Assembly: GCF_017591425.1 (NCBI RefSeq)
Contig: NW_024466599.1
Span: 30,356,001-30,420,000, forward strand
From: Ochotona curzoniae
Lineage: Eukaryota > Chordata > Mammalia > Lagomorpha > Ochotonidae
DNA length: 64,000 nt
Reading direction: 5' to 3'
In this document: positions 12,135 through 23,004 of the stretch, piece after piece
Numbering within the stretch: the stretch's first letter is position 1
Layout: each line of letters starts with the position of its first letter
Program-made: the position numbers and the translations under genes
Notes under the pieces: model-generated
Told to the model about the DNA's origin: nothing
What the model saw: the letters and a program-made list of their open reading frames with translations, nothing else
The model's database searches: none

Positions 12135-12345
12135 TCTGACCCAGCTCCCTGCTAATGCATCTGGGAAAGCAATGAGCAATGGCCCAAGTACTCTGGCCTC
12201 TACGAATCATGTGCTAGATGTAGATGGAATTCTTGGCTCCTGGCTTCGGTCTGGTCTAGCTCTGGTTGTTGTGGCCATTTGGGGAATAAATGGAAGATCT
12301 CTCTCTGTCACTCTTCAAATAAATAAGTAAATAAACAAATATCTT
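12135..12345 (+). mobile_element. CSINE 3' portion joined to a tandem block
   Basis: Only the second half of a forward CSINE is present, from ccagctccctgctaatg to the A-rich tail aaataaataagtaaataaa. It directly abuts the degenerate tandem block at 11585-12130 with no visible tRNA-like head. Confidence 0.7.
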
Positions 12346-12728
12346 AACAGCAAACTTTATATTTCTGAAGGTAACATTGGGTGTTGTAACAGGGCGAAAC
12401 ATAACAATCCACAGCTGAACACCCCACCCTCTATTGAAATGAGGAAGTTTACTTCTCATTCCTGTAAAGACCAAAGTAAGCAGTACTGCTCCACCCAGCC
12501 ACATGGGGCTTGGATTGGACGGGTGCTGAGAAAGGTCTTCCTCATGGTGTGTCCCTTATGCCATCACCTTGGATACTCGGCTGTCAGAAAGAGGAGAGTG
12601 GGGTGTTGAGTGTCACCAAGTGGCCCAAGTTATGTCTGTCATCGGCTCGAACTCATGGAAGCCTGGGAGTGCTCCAGGGGCAAGGTCAAACAGGCCTGGT
12701 GAGCAACTTGCCCATATTTTGAACTTTT

Positions 12729-13059
12729 TTTTTTTTTAAGATTTATTTTTATTATTTTTTCATTGGAAAGGCGGATATACAGAGAGGAGAGACAGAGAGG
12801 AAGATCTTCCATCCGATGATTCACTCCCCAAGTGAGCGCAACGGGCCGATACTATGCCGATCCGAAGCCAGGAGCCTCTTCTGGGTCTCCCACATGGGTG
12901 CAGGTTCCCAAAGCTTTGGGCCGTCCTCGACTGCTTTCCCAGGCCACAGGCAGGGAGCTGGAAGGGAAGCGGGGCTGCCGGGATTAGAACCGGCGCCCAT
13001 ATGGGATCCCGGGCGTGCAAGGCGAGGACCTTTAACCACTTGCGCCACCGCGCCAGGCC
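12729..13059 (-). mobile_element. CSINE, youngest type, with target duplication
   Basis: Reverse copy with many CpGs still present, flanked by CCCATATTTTGAACTTTT at 12711-12728 and 13060-13077. It belongs to the same sequence type as the copy at 20011-20337. Confidence 0.94.
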
Positions 13060-13079
13060 CCCATATTTTGAACTTTTCA

Positions 13080-13900
13080 GTCACCTGTTTGGTAGTTTTA
13101 AATCTAGTTAGCAATTCTCTTACAGTCTCTCTGTTAAATAACCGGCATGATTTCCGCCTCTTGACATATGTTTATAAGTTGAATATTCTCTATTAAGAAC
13201 TTTATTTAGGGGAGGTGGGTTTGATTCTAAGATCAGGGCATTTAGCATTAAACTAATGTGTCTTCCCAAGCACTCCCTCCCTGTGGTTGACATTTGTTGT
13301 TGGTCTTGGGGTAGAGCCTACTAGCCCAGCTAAGACCCTCCTGGCAGGGCAGGCCGCTGAGAGCCGTCTGTTCAGCTGTGTGACAGGGTCAGACCAGGGC
13401 ATCTCCTCCAGGCTGTGTGCAGTAGACAGGCTGTCTGTATGTCCCTTTTAGTTCATGGCAGAAGGTCCCAGGCGATCGTTACAGGCCAGCTCTCTGCTGA
13501 GCTTACACTTTAGCAGCTAGATCGGCTGCATTTTCGTTTCCTCCTGCTGCAGGGCCAGTATGCTCCCACACCCTCCCTGCCGGCAAGACATCCACAGCTC
13601 CCGCTTGCCAATGTCCTTTGTCATCTTACCAGAGCCTCCCACCACAGATTCTGGGGCCTGGTTAAGCCTACAGCTAGAGCATTAGGTAAAGGCTTGGTCT
13701 CAAGTCCAGGGCACTATGGGCAATGGCTGAAGATGGCTCTTTTTTTTTTTGTAGCCTTAGTGTCATGAAGAAAGTCATACCTCCTACTTTTAAGAGGATG
13801 TTGTCAAAATTGAGAGTTTATGCACTGAAGAGTACTACTAACACAGTGAAATACCAAACCCACAAGGTGGAAGGAAATATAATATTAAAGAAAGAAACAT
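13080..13900. other. Intergenic DNA, nothing recognised
   Basis: No SINE, LTR or exon signal seen. A short T run lies at 13740-13751. The 68-codon frame at 13723-13929 matches nothing I know. Confidence 0.5.
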
Positions 13901-13902
13901 GG

Positions 13903-14190
13903 AGCTGGTGTGGCGGCAAAGCACACTAATCCTCTGTCTGTGAAAAGCAGTATCTTCTATGGGTACCAGTTCATGTGCCAGCTGCTCCACTGCTAATCTA
14001 GCTCACTGCTAATGTATCTGAGAAAACAGCAGAGGATGCCCCAAGTACTTGGGACCCTCACCCATGTGAGAACCTAGGAAGAAGCCCCTGGATTCCCATT
14101 TCAGATCAGCCCAACTCGATTCTGACTATGGCCATTTAGGGAGTGAACCAGTAGATGAATGATATCTCTCTCTCTCTCTCTTTCTTCTTT
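13903..14190 (+). mobile_element. CSINE, old copy, 5' part (interrupted)
   Basis: Forward copy broken at its CT-rich 3' portion by the insertion at 14191-14522. The remaining tail resumes at about 14523-14572. Confidence 0.78.
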
Positions 14191-14522
14191 TTTTTTTTTA
14201 AGACTTACTTATTTTTATTGGAAAGTCAGATATACAGAGAGGCAGAGAAACAGAGAGGAAGATCTTCCATCTGTTGGTTCACTTCACAAGCAGCCACAAC
14301 GGCTGAAGCTGAGCCAGTTTGAAGCTAGGAGCCAGGAACCTCTTCCAGGTCTCCCACATGGGTGCAGAGTCCCAAGGCTTTGGGCTATCCTTGGCTGCTT
14401 TCCCAGGCCACAAGCAAGGAGCTGGATGGGAAGCAGAGCTGCCAGGATTAGAACCAGTATCCATATGGGATCCTGGTACTTGCGAGGTGAGGACTTTGGC
14501 TGCTAGGCTATCATCCCAGGCC
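14191..14522 (-). mobile_element. CSINE nested inside an older CSINE
   Basis: Reverse, younger copy whose A-tail faces left. It splits the older forward copy within its CTCTCT stretch, so any target duplication is masked by low complexity. Confidence 0.87.
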
Positions 14523-14574
14523 CTCTCTGTGTAATTCTGACATCATGTAAAATAAATCTCTCTTAAAAAAAGGT

Positions 14575-14912
14575 GGGCCCGGTGGCATGGCTTAGTGGCT
14601 AAAGCCCTCGCCTTGAATGCGCCAGGATCTCATTTGGGCACCGGTTCTAATCCCAGCAGCTCCACTTCCCATCCAGCTCTCTGCTTGTGGCCTGGAAAAG
14701 CAGTTGAGGACAGCCCAAAGCTTTGGAACCCTGCACCTGTGTGGGAGACCTGGAGGAGGTTCCTGGATCCTGGCTTCGGATCAGCACAGCATCGGCTGTT
14801 GTGGTCACTTGGGGAGTGAATCATCAGACAGAAGATCTTCCTCTCTGTCTCTCCTCCTCTCTGTATATCTGACTTTCCAATAAATAAATAAATAAATCTT
14901 AAAAAAAAAAAA
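14575..14912 (+). mobile_element. CSINE, young copy
   Basis: Forward full-length copy starting gggcccggtggcatgg directly after the tail of the older copy at 14523-14572. It ends in aaataaataaataaatctt and an A run. Confidence 0.9.
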
Positions 14913-14924
14913 GGAAGGAAGGAA

Positions 14925-15500
14925 AGAAAACAGGAACCAAAAAGCAAATAGCCCAATTTTGAGAAATAGACAGAGGATTCGAACAGATATTGCCTCAAAG
15001 AATATATACCAAAGGCCAATAAATACTTAGATTAAGAGAGTGCAAATCACAACCCCAGTGACAGACTACTTTGCATGGCTATTATAAGGAACAACAGCAA
15101 CAAACAAAAACAACAAAACGAAACAGAAATGACGAGTGCTGAGCAAGCTGTAGAGGAACTGGAACTCCAGGGCATCATCACGGGAAGTCCAAATGGTGCA
15201 GCTCCATGGAAGACAAGATGGTGACTCATCAAAACGTTAAACAGAATGAATGCACCTTGCAGCACTTCCATCTCCACTTATGTACTCAAAAGAAGGGAAG
15301 AGTGAGTGTCATACAGTCTGCATACACCAACCCTACAGTACAGCATTCACTGTGGCCCAAAGATGGAAACAGCTCAAATGTCCACCAACAGATTACAGTA
15401 CAAAGAAGAAATGGCATATACATATAGTAGAATGTTATTTGGCTTTACAAAAGACAGATCTGTTGCTGCCACATAGATCAATCTTAAAAACATTATGCTA
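14925..15500 (+). mobile_element. Ancient L1 (L1M-type) 3' region, first part
   Basis: Forward remnant of an L1 ORF2 3' end and 3' UTR. Recognisable landmarks are aaatagacagaggattcga, atggtgcagctccatggaa, aaatgtccaccaacag and ttaaaaacattatgct. It is interrupted by the CSINE that follows and resumes at 15829. Confidence 0.75.
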
Positions 15501-15507
15501 GGGTCAT

Positions 15508-15828
15508 AGCACAAAGGCTCAATTGGCTAATCCTTTCCCTTTGAATGCCAGGATCCCACATGAGCCACTGGTTCATATCCCAGCTGCTCCACTTCCCATC
15601 CATCTTCCTGCTTGTGGCCTGAGAAAGCATTATAGTTTGGTCCAAAGCTTTGGGACCCCACACCTGTGTGGGAGACCTGAAAGAGGCTCCTGACTTTGGA
15701 TCGGCTCAACTCTGGCCATTGTAGTCACTTGGGGAAGTAAGCCAGTGGATGGAAGATCTTTCTTTCTGTCTCTCCTTTTCTCTGTAGATCTGCCTTTCCA
15801 AGCAAAATAAATGAATCTTTGAAAAAAA
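15508..15828 (+). mobile_element. CSINE inserted in an L1 fragment
   Basis: Forward copy splitting the L1. The flanks acattatgct (left) and atattatgct (right) are the target duplication with one change. Confidence 0.88.
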
Positions 15829-15960
15829 TATTATGCTGAACAAATAAGCCAGTCACAAAAGAACAGGCAGCACGTGATTCTTATATGAACTCTTGACGGA
15901 GTAGTCAAGTTTGCATTCAGGTCACAGAACGGTGGTAATGAAGGGCTGGAAGGACTGGGA
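15829..15960 (+). mobile_element. Ancient L1 3' region, second part
   Basis: Resumes with gctgaacaaataagccagtc and acgtgattcttatatgaact, the usual L1M 3' UTR landmarks. The end is indistinct. Confidence 0.65.
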
Positions 15961-16544
15961 AGCTGTCGCTTGATGGGTGCAGAGATTCTGTTTGGGATGA
16001 CAAGCAGGTTGTGGAGGTAGGTAGTGATGGGCCCTGCCCGCAATGTCTTTGCTGTTTGCTTTGTCAAGCCTCAGCGTGGCACCCTCAGCCGGGAGCTCCT
16101 CTGTAAAGACTGACTCTTTAAGGTAAGGGAATGACACAAAGACAGGGGACACTGATGCATAATTTGCTCTTGTAGTTACCACCTTCAATGCTGGCCTCTT
16201 TTCTGAGAGCTCTGCCGGTGCTCACAGGTGCACTTCCAAGTAGTCCTTGGACCAGACAGCCCCTTACCAATCCACAGGAAGCATACTGCCTGGAGACCCA
16301 CAATGAGCCAGTCACGATCAGACACTGCTCATGCCCAACTCTGAGACTGACTGCCTTTGATCCCTCAGGGGGTCCAGGCCTGAAGCCTTAGCTCTCTAAC
16401 ACCTTGCTCTGCGCTGGGTAAGGAATGTATTCCTACCTTTTACTACCATCCTGGTGTCAGTGATCAGCTTGCTATGCACTGGGCAAGCAGGCTGGGTTTG
16501 TGGTCCTATAAAAACTCCTCCCTTCACCTTTTGGGGTTTCCTTT

Positions 16545-16735
16545 GGCAATGAATGCTATGGTTTAGATGCAGTTTGAGAGAGAGCCCCCCAAAGGTTTCT
16601 GTGTTGGAAGTGTGGTCCCCAGTATGGCATGTGACCAATGGTGTAACGTATAGAGGTAGATCCCAATGGGAGTTGGCTGGGTCAATTAGGGTGCTGTCCT
16701 TAAAAGGACTAGGGTGGTTCTAATGGGACCCTGAG
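16545..16735 (+). mobile_element. MaLR-type LTR, upstream copy, first part
   Basis: Begins atgctatggtttagatgcag and continues through cccaaaggtttctgtgttgg and ggtcaattagggtgctgtcc, the layout of mammalian MaLR LTRs. It is split by a TTTC microsatellite and a CSINE and resumes at about 17158. Confidence 0.6.
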
Positions 16736-16736
16736 T

Positions 16737-16823
<87 letters not shown>

Positions 16824-16842
16824 CTCTTTCTTTCTTTCTTTT
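16736..16842. repeat. (TTTC)n microsatellite
   Basis: About 107 bp of TTTC with a short interruption near 16822. It abuts the A-tail end of the next CSINE and probably grew from it. Confidence 0.97.
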
Positions 16843-16849
16843 ACATTAA

Positions 16850-17157
16850 TAAAGGCTTGTTTATTTATTTGAAAGTCAGAGCTACAAAGAGAGAAAGAGA
16901 GATCTTCCAACTGTTGGCTCATTCCCTATTTGGCTGTTATACTCGAGGCTGGACCAGGCCAAAGCCTGGAGCTTGGAGCTTCATTTGGGTCTCCCACGTG
17001 AGTGGCAAGGACCCAAGCACTTGGGCCATTTTCTGCTGCTTTTTCTAGGCCACCTGCAGGGAGCTAGATCAGAAGTAGAGCAGCCTGGATTCATACTAGC
17101 ACCCATATGGGATGTTGGCAATACAGGCAGCAACTTTGCCCACTATGCCACAAAAAG
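16850..17157 (-). mobile_element. CSINE in the MaLR LTR
   Basis: Reverse, older copy with its tail expanded into the TTTC microsatellite. The head ends at actatgccacaaaaa. Confidence 0.8.
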
Positions 17158-17395
17158 GTAGCCCCAAGTCAGTTCTCGTGAGGGCAAGTTGTCATGAAGG
17201 CTCCTTCCCATGCTCCGGCTGCCTGTCTTTTGCAGCCGTGCCTTCCTCTTGCTCATACTCCCACCATGAGGCCTTCTGCCATGAAGAGGGCCCTGACCGG
17301 ACTTTCAGCCTCTGAAACTGTGAGATAGACAAATCTCATTTCTTAATAAGCACCAATCCCAGGGGCTTTGTCACAGTAACTGAAAGCAGACACCC
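17158..17395 (+). mobile_element. MaLR-type LTR, upstream copy, second part
   Basis: Continues with cagttctcgtgagggcaag, the caccatgaggccttctgcc segment, gaaactgtgagatagac and a terminal cacagtaactgaaag, as expected for the second half of a MaLR LTR. Confidence 0.6.
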
Positions 17396-18640
17396 ACTGA
17401 GAACTGCTACTGCGTAGGGAGTGCTTGGGAAGTGGCTTTGGAACAGGCTGGAGGGCAGGAGAGTGTGGAAGCACTCAAGAGAAAAGTCTAGAAGGCTGTT
17501 CTAGGAGCTTTGTCACCTGATTCTGGTGAGGGCTCCGAGGAGGAGACTTGTGGAACCCAAGGGGGAGAGGAAATAGGAAAAAGGCCATGCTGGTTACCCA
17601 AGCATCAAGATTCTAGGTTAGCAGTGTCTGTCCCTGCCTAGGGCTTTCTGGAAGCCCAAATTTAAGAATGATGCAAAACTGGCAGAAGAAATTCCTAAAC
17701 AAAATATAGAAGCAGCTGTGTGGGTGCCTTTGGTTGCTTTCAGCAGGGTCTGAGAGCCTCTCTCCAAATGAAAGCTTTGGGAAATTTATAGTCTGGCCAG
17801 GGAAGGAGTGAGGGAAAAGCTGCTGGAGAGATTGGCACAGACAAAAGGGAGCCAGTGGCTCTGCATTGCCATAATGAGCGAGGCCTGGAGGGCAGCCCTG
17901 CCCACCCAGACCAGAGGTCCTCCAAGAAAGGAACTGTCCATAGGCTCATTGCCATGGCCACAGCCAGGCCTCCTCATATTCAGCTCCTTGTTTTCCCAGC
18001 CAAGTGCTCCATGGCTGCAGCCTGGTTCAAGCAAGCCCAAGGGACAGACCGTGGTGGTGTCCATGTGGAGCAGGTTTTGCAAATGCATGCAACAATAGTT
18101 AAGGAGTCATGGGAGCCTCCGCTCAAGGCCAGCCTGAAAGGCCAGGCAGATATTTGTAAAATGGCTGGAGCCTCTGCAAGAGTCCCCAGGAAGGTGATGC
18201 CAAGGGGAGCCATGCCAGAGGGACTGCAGTGGGGACTCCAGGTACCAGCCATGGGCAACACCTGTTGGGGAGCACTGTAGGCCAGGTGCAAAGGCACCCC
18301 AAGAGATTAACAATGTGGTCCATGACCAGTGGAGCCTTAAGGGCTGGGCAGTTCTGCCCTGTGGTCTGCCCTTCTCCCCAGGTATGCACAGGGTGCTGGA
18401 TATGTGCCTTTAAATTTACCATCTACCCTACCGGGTTTGGTCCTGCTTTGAGCCACTCACTCCTTTTTGCCTGTCATAGTGGGAACACGTACTCTGTACC
18501 TACCCTCCCACTGCCTGCTGGGGGTACATTTGTCTTGATTTTCTAGGCTGATGGCTGGAAGGAGTTTGCCTTGTGTCTTTGGACATCTGTTGGACTGAGT
18601 TAAGATTTTGGGACCGTATGAATAGAAGTCTCAGTGTCGT
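17396..18640 (+). mobile_element. MaLR internal region (degenerate)
   Basis: The sequence between two LTR-like segments resembles the non-coding internal part of MaLR elements as I remember it (gaagtggctttggaacaggc, ggtgagggctccgaggagga, ctgttggactgagttaagat). The open frames across 17786-18300 overlap one another and show no recognisable protein. No gag or pol motif is visible. Boundaries are approximate. Confidence 0.5.
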
Positions 18641-18674
18641 ATGTGAGAGGGACATACATTTTTGAGAAACCAGG

Positions 18675-18995
18675 GGTGGAGTACTGTAGTCTGAAGAGAG
18701 TTTGTCCTCTCCAAAATTCGTATTGGTGTTTCATCTCTACTGTGAGCTGTGGTGGGGAGTGGTGGATGCTCAGTCACATGATCATGTTTAGAGGCGGGGC
18801 CTTTGGGAAGTGCTTATGTTAACAGGGTAGAACCCCCACACCTGGACACTAGGGGTTTTGAGAGACAAGGATAGGAGAAGGCTCCTTGGCTTTGGGTCCC
18901 CAGAACTAGGGACCCAAACAAACTTCTTTGCGTTTAAAATTTACCCAGTTGTGGGGATTGTGTCACGAGCAACAGATAACACTAAGATAGTGGTT
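18675..18995 (+). mobile_element. MaLR LTR, MLT1A-like
   Basis: Forward LTR with landmarks ctccaaaattcgtattgg, aggcggggcctttgggaag, aaaatttacccagttgtggg and cacgagcaacagataacac. It closes the element that begins at 16545, although the two LTRs are well diverged. Confidence 0.65.
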
Positions 18996-19061
18996 AGGGC
19001 TGCCCAACAATGGAAATGTATTTCATGCCACTGGGTAATACACTCAAAAATGGCTAAAACA

Positions 19062-19162
19062 GGGCTTGGCACGATAACCTAGAGTTTAAAGTCCTCACCT
19101 CGCACTGCCAGGATCCCATATAGGCTGCCGGTTCTAATCCTAGCAGCCCTGCTTTTAGAAAG
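19062..19162 (+). mobile_element. CSINE head, 3'-truncated, with flanking direct repeat
   Basis: Only the tRNA-like head and about the first 100 bp are present. TGGCTAAAACA (19051-19061) and TGACTAAAACA (19163-19173) flank it, so it may be a premature-end insertion. Confidence 0.65.
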
Positions 19163-19173
19163 TGACTAAAACA

Positions 19174-19392
19174 TTGATACTTGACTATAGATACTAGATT
19201 TTCTACCATTGTCTATACCTACAATGTGCACTTAAATACAGAATCATGGGCCTGTGATTGTTGTTGAAGAACTATATTATTGTAATAATACAGGGAAAAG
19301 GGGGGGGAAGACTAGGGAGGGTGGGAGGGGGAAATCCCTGAGCCTATGAAACTATATCATGACAAATAAAAATTAAAAGAAAAGAAAAAAAG
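19174..19392 (+). mobile_element. Probable lagomorph L1 3' terminus
   Basis: A purine-rich run and the ending ggggaaatccctgagcctatgaaactatatcatgac plus A-rich tail resemble in form the end of the L1 at 48666-49222. The left limit is uncertain. Confidence 0.5.
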
Positions 19393-19394
19393 GA

Positions 19395-19675
19395 AAGCCA
19401 CCATGGCACAGCTGGTTAAGCCTCCACCTGTGGTCTCAGCTGCTGTACTTCTAACCCAGCTTCCTGCTTATGGTCTGAAAAGGCAGCTGAGCACACCCCA
19501 AGTGCTCATGTCCCAATGTGGGAGACTTGGAAGAAACTCCTGGTTCCTGGCTTCTGATCGACTAAGCTCCGGTCGTTGAGGTCATTTAGAGTGGACCAGC
19601 AGATGAAAAATATCTTTCTCTGTGTGTCTCTTCCTCTTTGTAAGTCTACCTTTCCCCAAAAAAACCAAACATATA
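19395..19675 (+). mobile_element. CSINE, old copy
   Basis: Forward copy from ccaccatggcacagctgg to the tail at ctacctttcccc. An AT microsatellite (19672-19683) follows. Confidence 0.78.
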
Positions 19676-19784
19676 TATATATACCTTTTTGAAGAAAAAA
19701 AGGCTATAAGGGTAAGTATGCATAATTTATCATAATACAAAAATGATTTTATCCAGGTCTCAGCATCAACACCAAGCTAAGAAG

Positions 19785-19915
19785 GTAGTGGTTGGTGGCG
19801 GGTGTACAACATTGTGCATGTGCTAAGTTGCCATTGAACTGAACACTTTCTAATTGGTCAGCATGATAAATTCCAAGTTATGTATAATTTATCATAAAAA
19901 CAATATGCCACACAC
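19785..19915 (+). mobile_element. Ancient L1 3' UTR tail
   Basis: Shows the typical L1M ending: gtacaacattgtgcatgtg, gccattgaactgaacac, aatttatcataaaaacaat. Confidence 0.65.
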
Positions 19916-19924
19916 CAAAACAAA

Positions 19925-20010
19925 AACCTCAGAAAACTATACGTAAATCAACCTTATGACTCAGAAAGTCCATTCCTATGTTTTCCCAAGAGAAATGAAA
20001 ATGAAATGTC
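19925..20010 (+). mobile_element. Ancient L1 fragment, first part
   Basis: The segment with gactcagaaagtccattcc and cccaagagaaatgaaaatg matches the L1 ORF2/3' UTR junction. It is split by the CSINE at 20011 and resumes to about 20445. Confidence 0.65.
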
Positions 20011-20337
20011 GGGCCCGGCGCGATGGCGCAGTGGTTAAGGTCATTGCCTTGCACGCCCGGGATCCCATATGGGCGCCGATTCTAATACCGGCAGCCCTGC
20101 TTCCCTTCCAGCTCCCTGCCTGTGGCCCGGGAAAGCAGTCGAGGACGGCCCAAAGCTTTGGGAACCTGCACCCGTGTGGGAGACCCGGAAGAGGCTCCTG
20201 GCTTCGGATCGGCATAGTATTGGCCGTTGCGCTCACTTGGGGAGTGAATCATCGGACGGAAGATCTTCCTCTCTGTCTTTCCTCTCTGTATATCCGCCTT
20301 TCCAATAAAAATAAAATAAATCTTAAAAAAAAAAAAA
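20011..20337 (+). mobile_element. CSINE, youngest type, full length, with target duplication
   Basis: Begins gggcccggcgcgatggcgca and ends aaataaaataaatctt plus an A run. Its CpGs are largely intact. The 14-bp duplication GAAAATGAAATGTC is at 19997-20010 and 20338-20351. Confidence 0.97.
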
Positions 20338-20351
20338 GAAAATGAAATGTC

Positions 20352-20445
20352 TCACATAAAAATAATAGCCCCAAACAGGAAACATCCCAAAATGTCTATC
20401 AAGGTAATGTCCAAACTGTGGTATTTGTGTATAATGTAAAATTAT
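20352..20445 (+). mobile_element. Ancient L1 fragment, second part
   Basis: Continues with aataatagccccaaacagg, aaatgtctatcaaggtaa and aactgtggtatttgtg, in L1 order after the SINE. Confidence 0.62.
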
Positions 20446-20446
20446 G

Positions 20447-20768
20447 CTTTAAAAAATTATTATTTGAAAGGCAGAGCTACAGAGAGAAAATGAGAAAGAG
20501 AGAGAGAGAGAGAGAATCTTCATCCACTGGTTCACTGCCCATATGGTCATATAGCCTAGGCTGAGCCAGGCTGAAGTCAGAAGGCAGGAGTGTCTCCTAG
20601 TCTCCCGTGTAGTTGGCAGGACCTCAAGTACTCAGGCCATCTCCCCCCACTTCTGTGAGGCCATTATGAGGGACCTGGATTGGAAGTGGAGCAGCAGGGA
20701 CTCAAACCAGCATCCATAGGAAACATTATGGGCAACAGCTTTAACTGTTACACCACAGTGTTGGCCCA
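20447..20768 (-). mobile_element. CSINE, old copy
   Basis: Reverse copy with an AG run at 20498-20514. The head ends at acaccacagtgttggccc. Confidence 0.8.
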
Positions 20769-20769
20769 A

Positions 20770-22090
20770 TCTGTTGAAATCACCCAAGCAGTCACTCACC
20801 TGGCATTGACTTGAACGTAGGCTGCTTCACCCCAGTTCCTTGTCTGCAGCCCTACCCCTCTCATCTGAGCCTACAGACCACCGTGAGCATTCGATGCGCT
20901 CTGGAGTGCATCTGTCAGCACTGCCTCTGTCAGCGTTTTCAGCTCTGTCTCTCCAGTCTCTTTTCAAGCTGAGGCAGACACACAGTGCATTTAAAGAGAG
21001 AGTGACTGTGCTTTCACACAAGAGCGTGGACAGCCCCACACATAGGGAGACACACACTTTGCCACAAGGCAGAGTCTGGGAGGAGGCCAGAGAAGGACGA
21101 AGCTAGAGCAAGAAACCAAAGGGACCAAAGGCTATTCCCTATGTGACAGCCCCTCTCATAGCATGGGATGCCCTAACTGAATGTACCAGTGGGAGAGGAT
21201 GCGGATGGGGTTAGTGTAGGGGAGGCTTTAGTGGGTGTCATGGGACTTCCACATGATGTCGCCTCCTTCCTGGTCCCAGATGAGAGATGGGCATCCTGGG
21301 AAAGCGCGTGTGAAGGGGTACACTGACAGTGTAGACATGGTGGGAAAACCTTCCAGCTTATTTATTCCCACCCAATGTTCCTGCCTGGTTCCCCCACATC
21401 ATTAGGCTGCTTCCTTCCTCATTCCTAAAGGGATGTGTCCAGCGCTATCTGTGCTGTGACCCCAAGGACCTACCTGCCTGCGTCAGCCTCCTGGCCAAAG
21501 ATCCAGTCATTGCCACAGCTGACAGAGGACCCAGCTCCACTGGCTCACAGTAAGGACTTGGGGCACTGGGGCCCCCCAGCACCCCTGGGCCCTAGACCTC
21601 CCCTCTACAGGTAGCCCAGGGGTGCTATTGCTGGTCTTCCCTTTGCCCATCTGATTCCCTTGAAGCATAGTCCACAGTGCCAGGCACCCTTCTGCCTCCC
21701 TCTCCTGGCTGAGAAGTGAGCAACCTTGGCTTTGCAAGTTGCCATGTGGGCTGCACCATCAGCTTGTGCATCTTGGCTTTCTAATGCCTTCAGTAATCCC
21801 ACAGCCCCACTGTGCCCAAAAGGCAGCGACAGTCCTCCTTTGTCCCTAGTTGCTATGTGGATTCAGTGGACAAGAAGGCTAGAGGCCGCACCTGGAAAAT
21901 GGTAACAACTATAAGCGGGTGTGATCTTTGCCCAGCTATGCCTAGGTTCTTCACATTCTTCTAAGGATTTTTTTTCTCAGTTGAGCAGCAAGGAACAATG
22001 ATGCATCCTGCCTCCCCCAGGACCAGTCAGGATGCAGTAAGCATACCCCTCATTTGAACAGGAAAAATTAAGTGTGAAGAACTATTAAGT
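20770..22090. other. Intergenic DNA with one protein-like segment
   Basis: Unique-looking sequence. Around 21430-21550 both strands can be read open for about 40 codons and possible splice sites exist, but no family is recognised. Minus-strand frames at 21605-21802 are similar in quality. Confidence 0.4.
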
Positions 22091-22092
22091 TG

Positions 22093-22296
22093 GAGTGGGC
22101 CTCTAGCTCAGTGGTTGAGAGGCTGTGTCCACCATCATAGTACCTGGGTTCAATTCCCAGCTCTGGCCTGACGCCAGTTCCTTGTTAGTGAGAGGCAGGG
22201 TGGGTGGCTCACAGGGGAGGCCTGGATAAATTTCTAGGCTGTGGCCTCAGATCCGGCCATTGCAGGTATTTGGGAAGTGAATGTGCAGGTAGGAAC
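22093..22296 (+). mobile_element. CSINE-like element, tRNA-like head preserved
   Basis: Begins gggcctctagctcagtggttg and contains tgggttcaattcccag, an intact A-box and B-box-like pair. The 3' end is cut by the next insertion. Confidence 0.65.
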
Positions 22297-22302
22297 TCTA
22301 CT

Positions 22303-22635
22303 TTTTTTTTTTTTAAGATTTATTTATTTATTGGAAAGTCAGATATACAGAGAGGAGGAGAGACAGAGAGGAAGATCTTCCATCCGATGATTCACTCCCC
22401 AAGTTAGCGCAACGGCCGATGCTGTGCTGATCCGAAGCCAAGATCCAGGAACTTCTTCCGGGTCTCCCACAGGGGTGCAGGGTCCCAAAGCTTTGGGCTG
22501 TCCTCGACTGCTTTCCCAGGCCACAAGCAGGGAGCTGGATGGGAAGCAGAGCTGCCAGGATTAGAACCAGTATCCATATGGGATCCTGGTGCGTTCAAGG
22601 TGAGGACTTTAGCCACTAGGCCATGCCGCCGGGCC
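22303..22635 (-). mobile_element. CSINE, young, with target duplication
   Basis: Near-consensus reverse copy. AGGAACTCTACTTT flanks it on both sides (near 22291 and 22637). Confidence 0.94.
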
Positions 22636-23004
22636 CAGGAACTCTACTTTGAATTAAAAATGAAAATGGAATTGTTAAGTAGTAAATGGGGGCTAACTAC
22701 TAACAGAGATAAATGTGATAAGTCTAAAGAACACAGGAATGACACAAACAAGCCCCGAGGGGCTGCTAAAACCTCTGGGGAAAGTCGCCTAGCGGCAGGT
22801 AGCTGTACCGCAGGAGCCAGAAGCAGGTCACAGCTCTAGGCAGCCTTTGCAGCGTGCAGTGCTACCAGCACCTCCAAACCATGGCATCAGAAAGATGGGT
22901 CTCAGGGTCCAGCCCCAGGATCACAAAGTGGGGAAAGCAGGTGTATCTGGAGAAGAGAAGCATCATGCTGACCAATACACTTCACATTTGTTCCAGTAGT
23001 TAGG

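Noticed and set aside
13723..13929. 68-codon plus-strand frame with Lys-rich peptide
   Set aside because: No processed-pseudogene hallmarks (A-tail, target duplication) and no recognised parent gene.
21430..21550. Open, protein-like reading on both strands near 21.5 kb with possible splice sites
   Set aside because: A minus-strand continuation from exon candidate C meets an in-frame stop, and the plus-strand frame has no recognised match; too weak to annotate.
22093..22165. tRNA-like sequence with A-box and B-box-like motifs
   Set aside because: The arms do not pair as a functional tRNA; it is the head of an old SINE.
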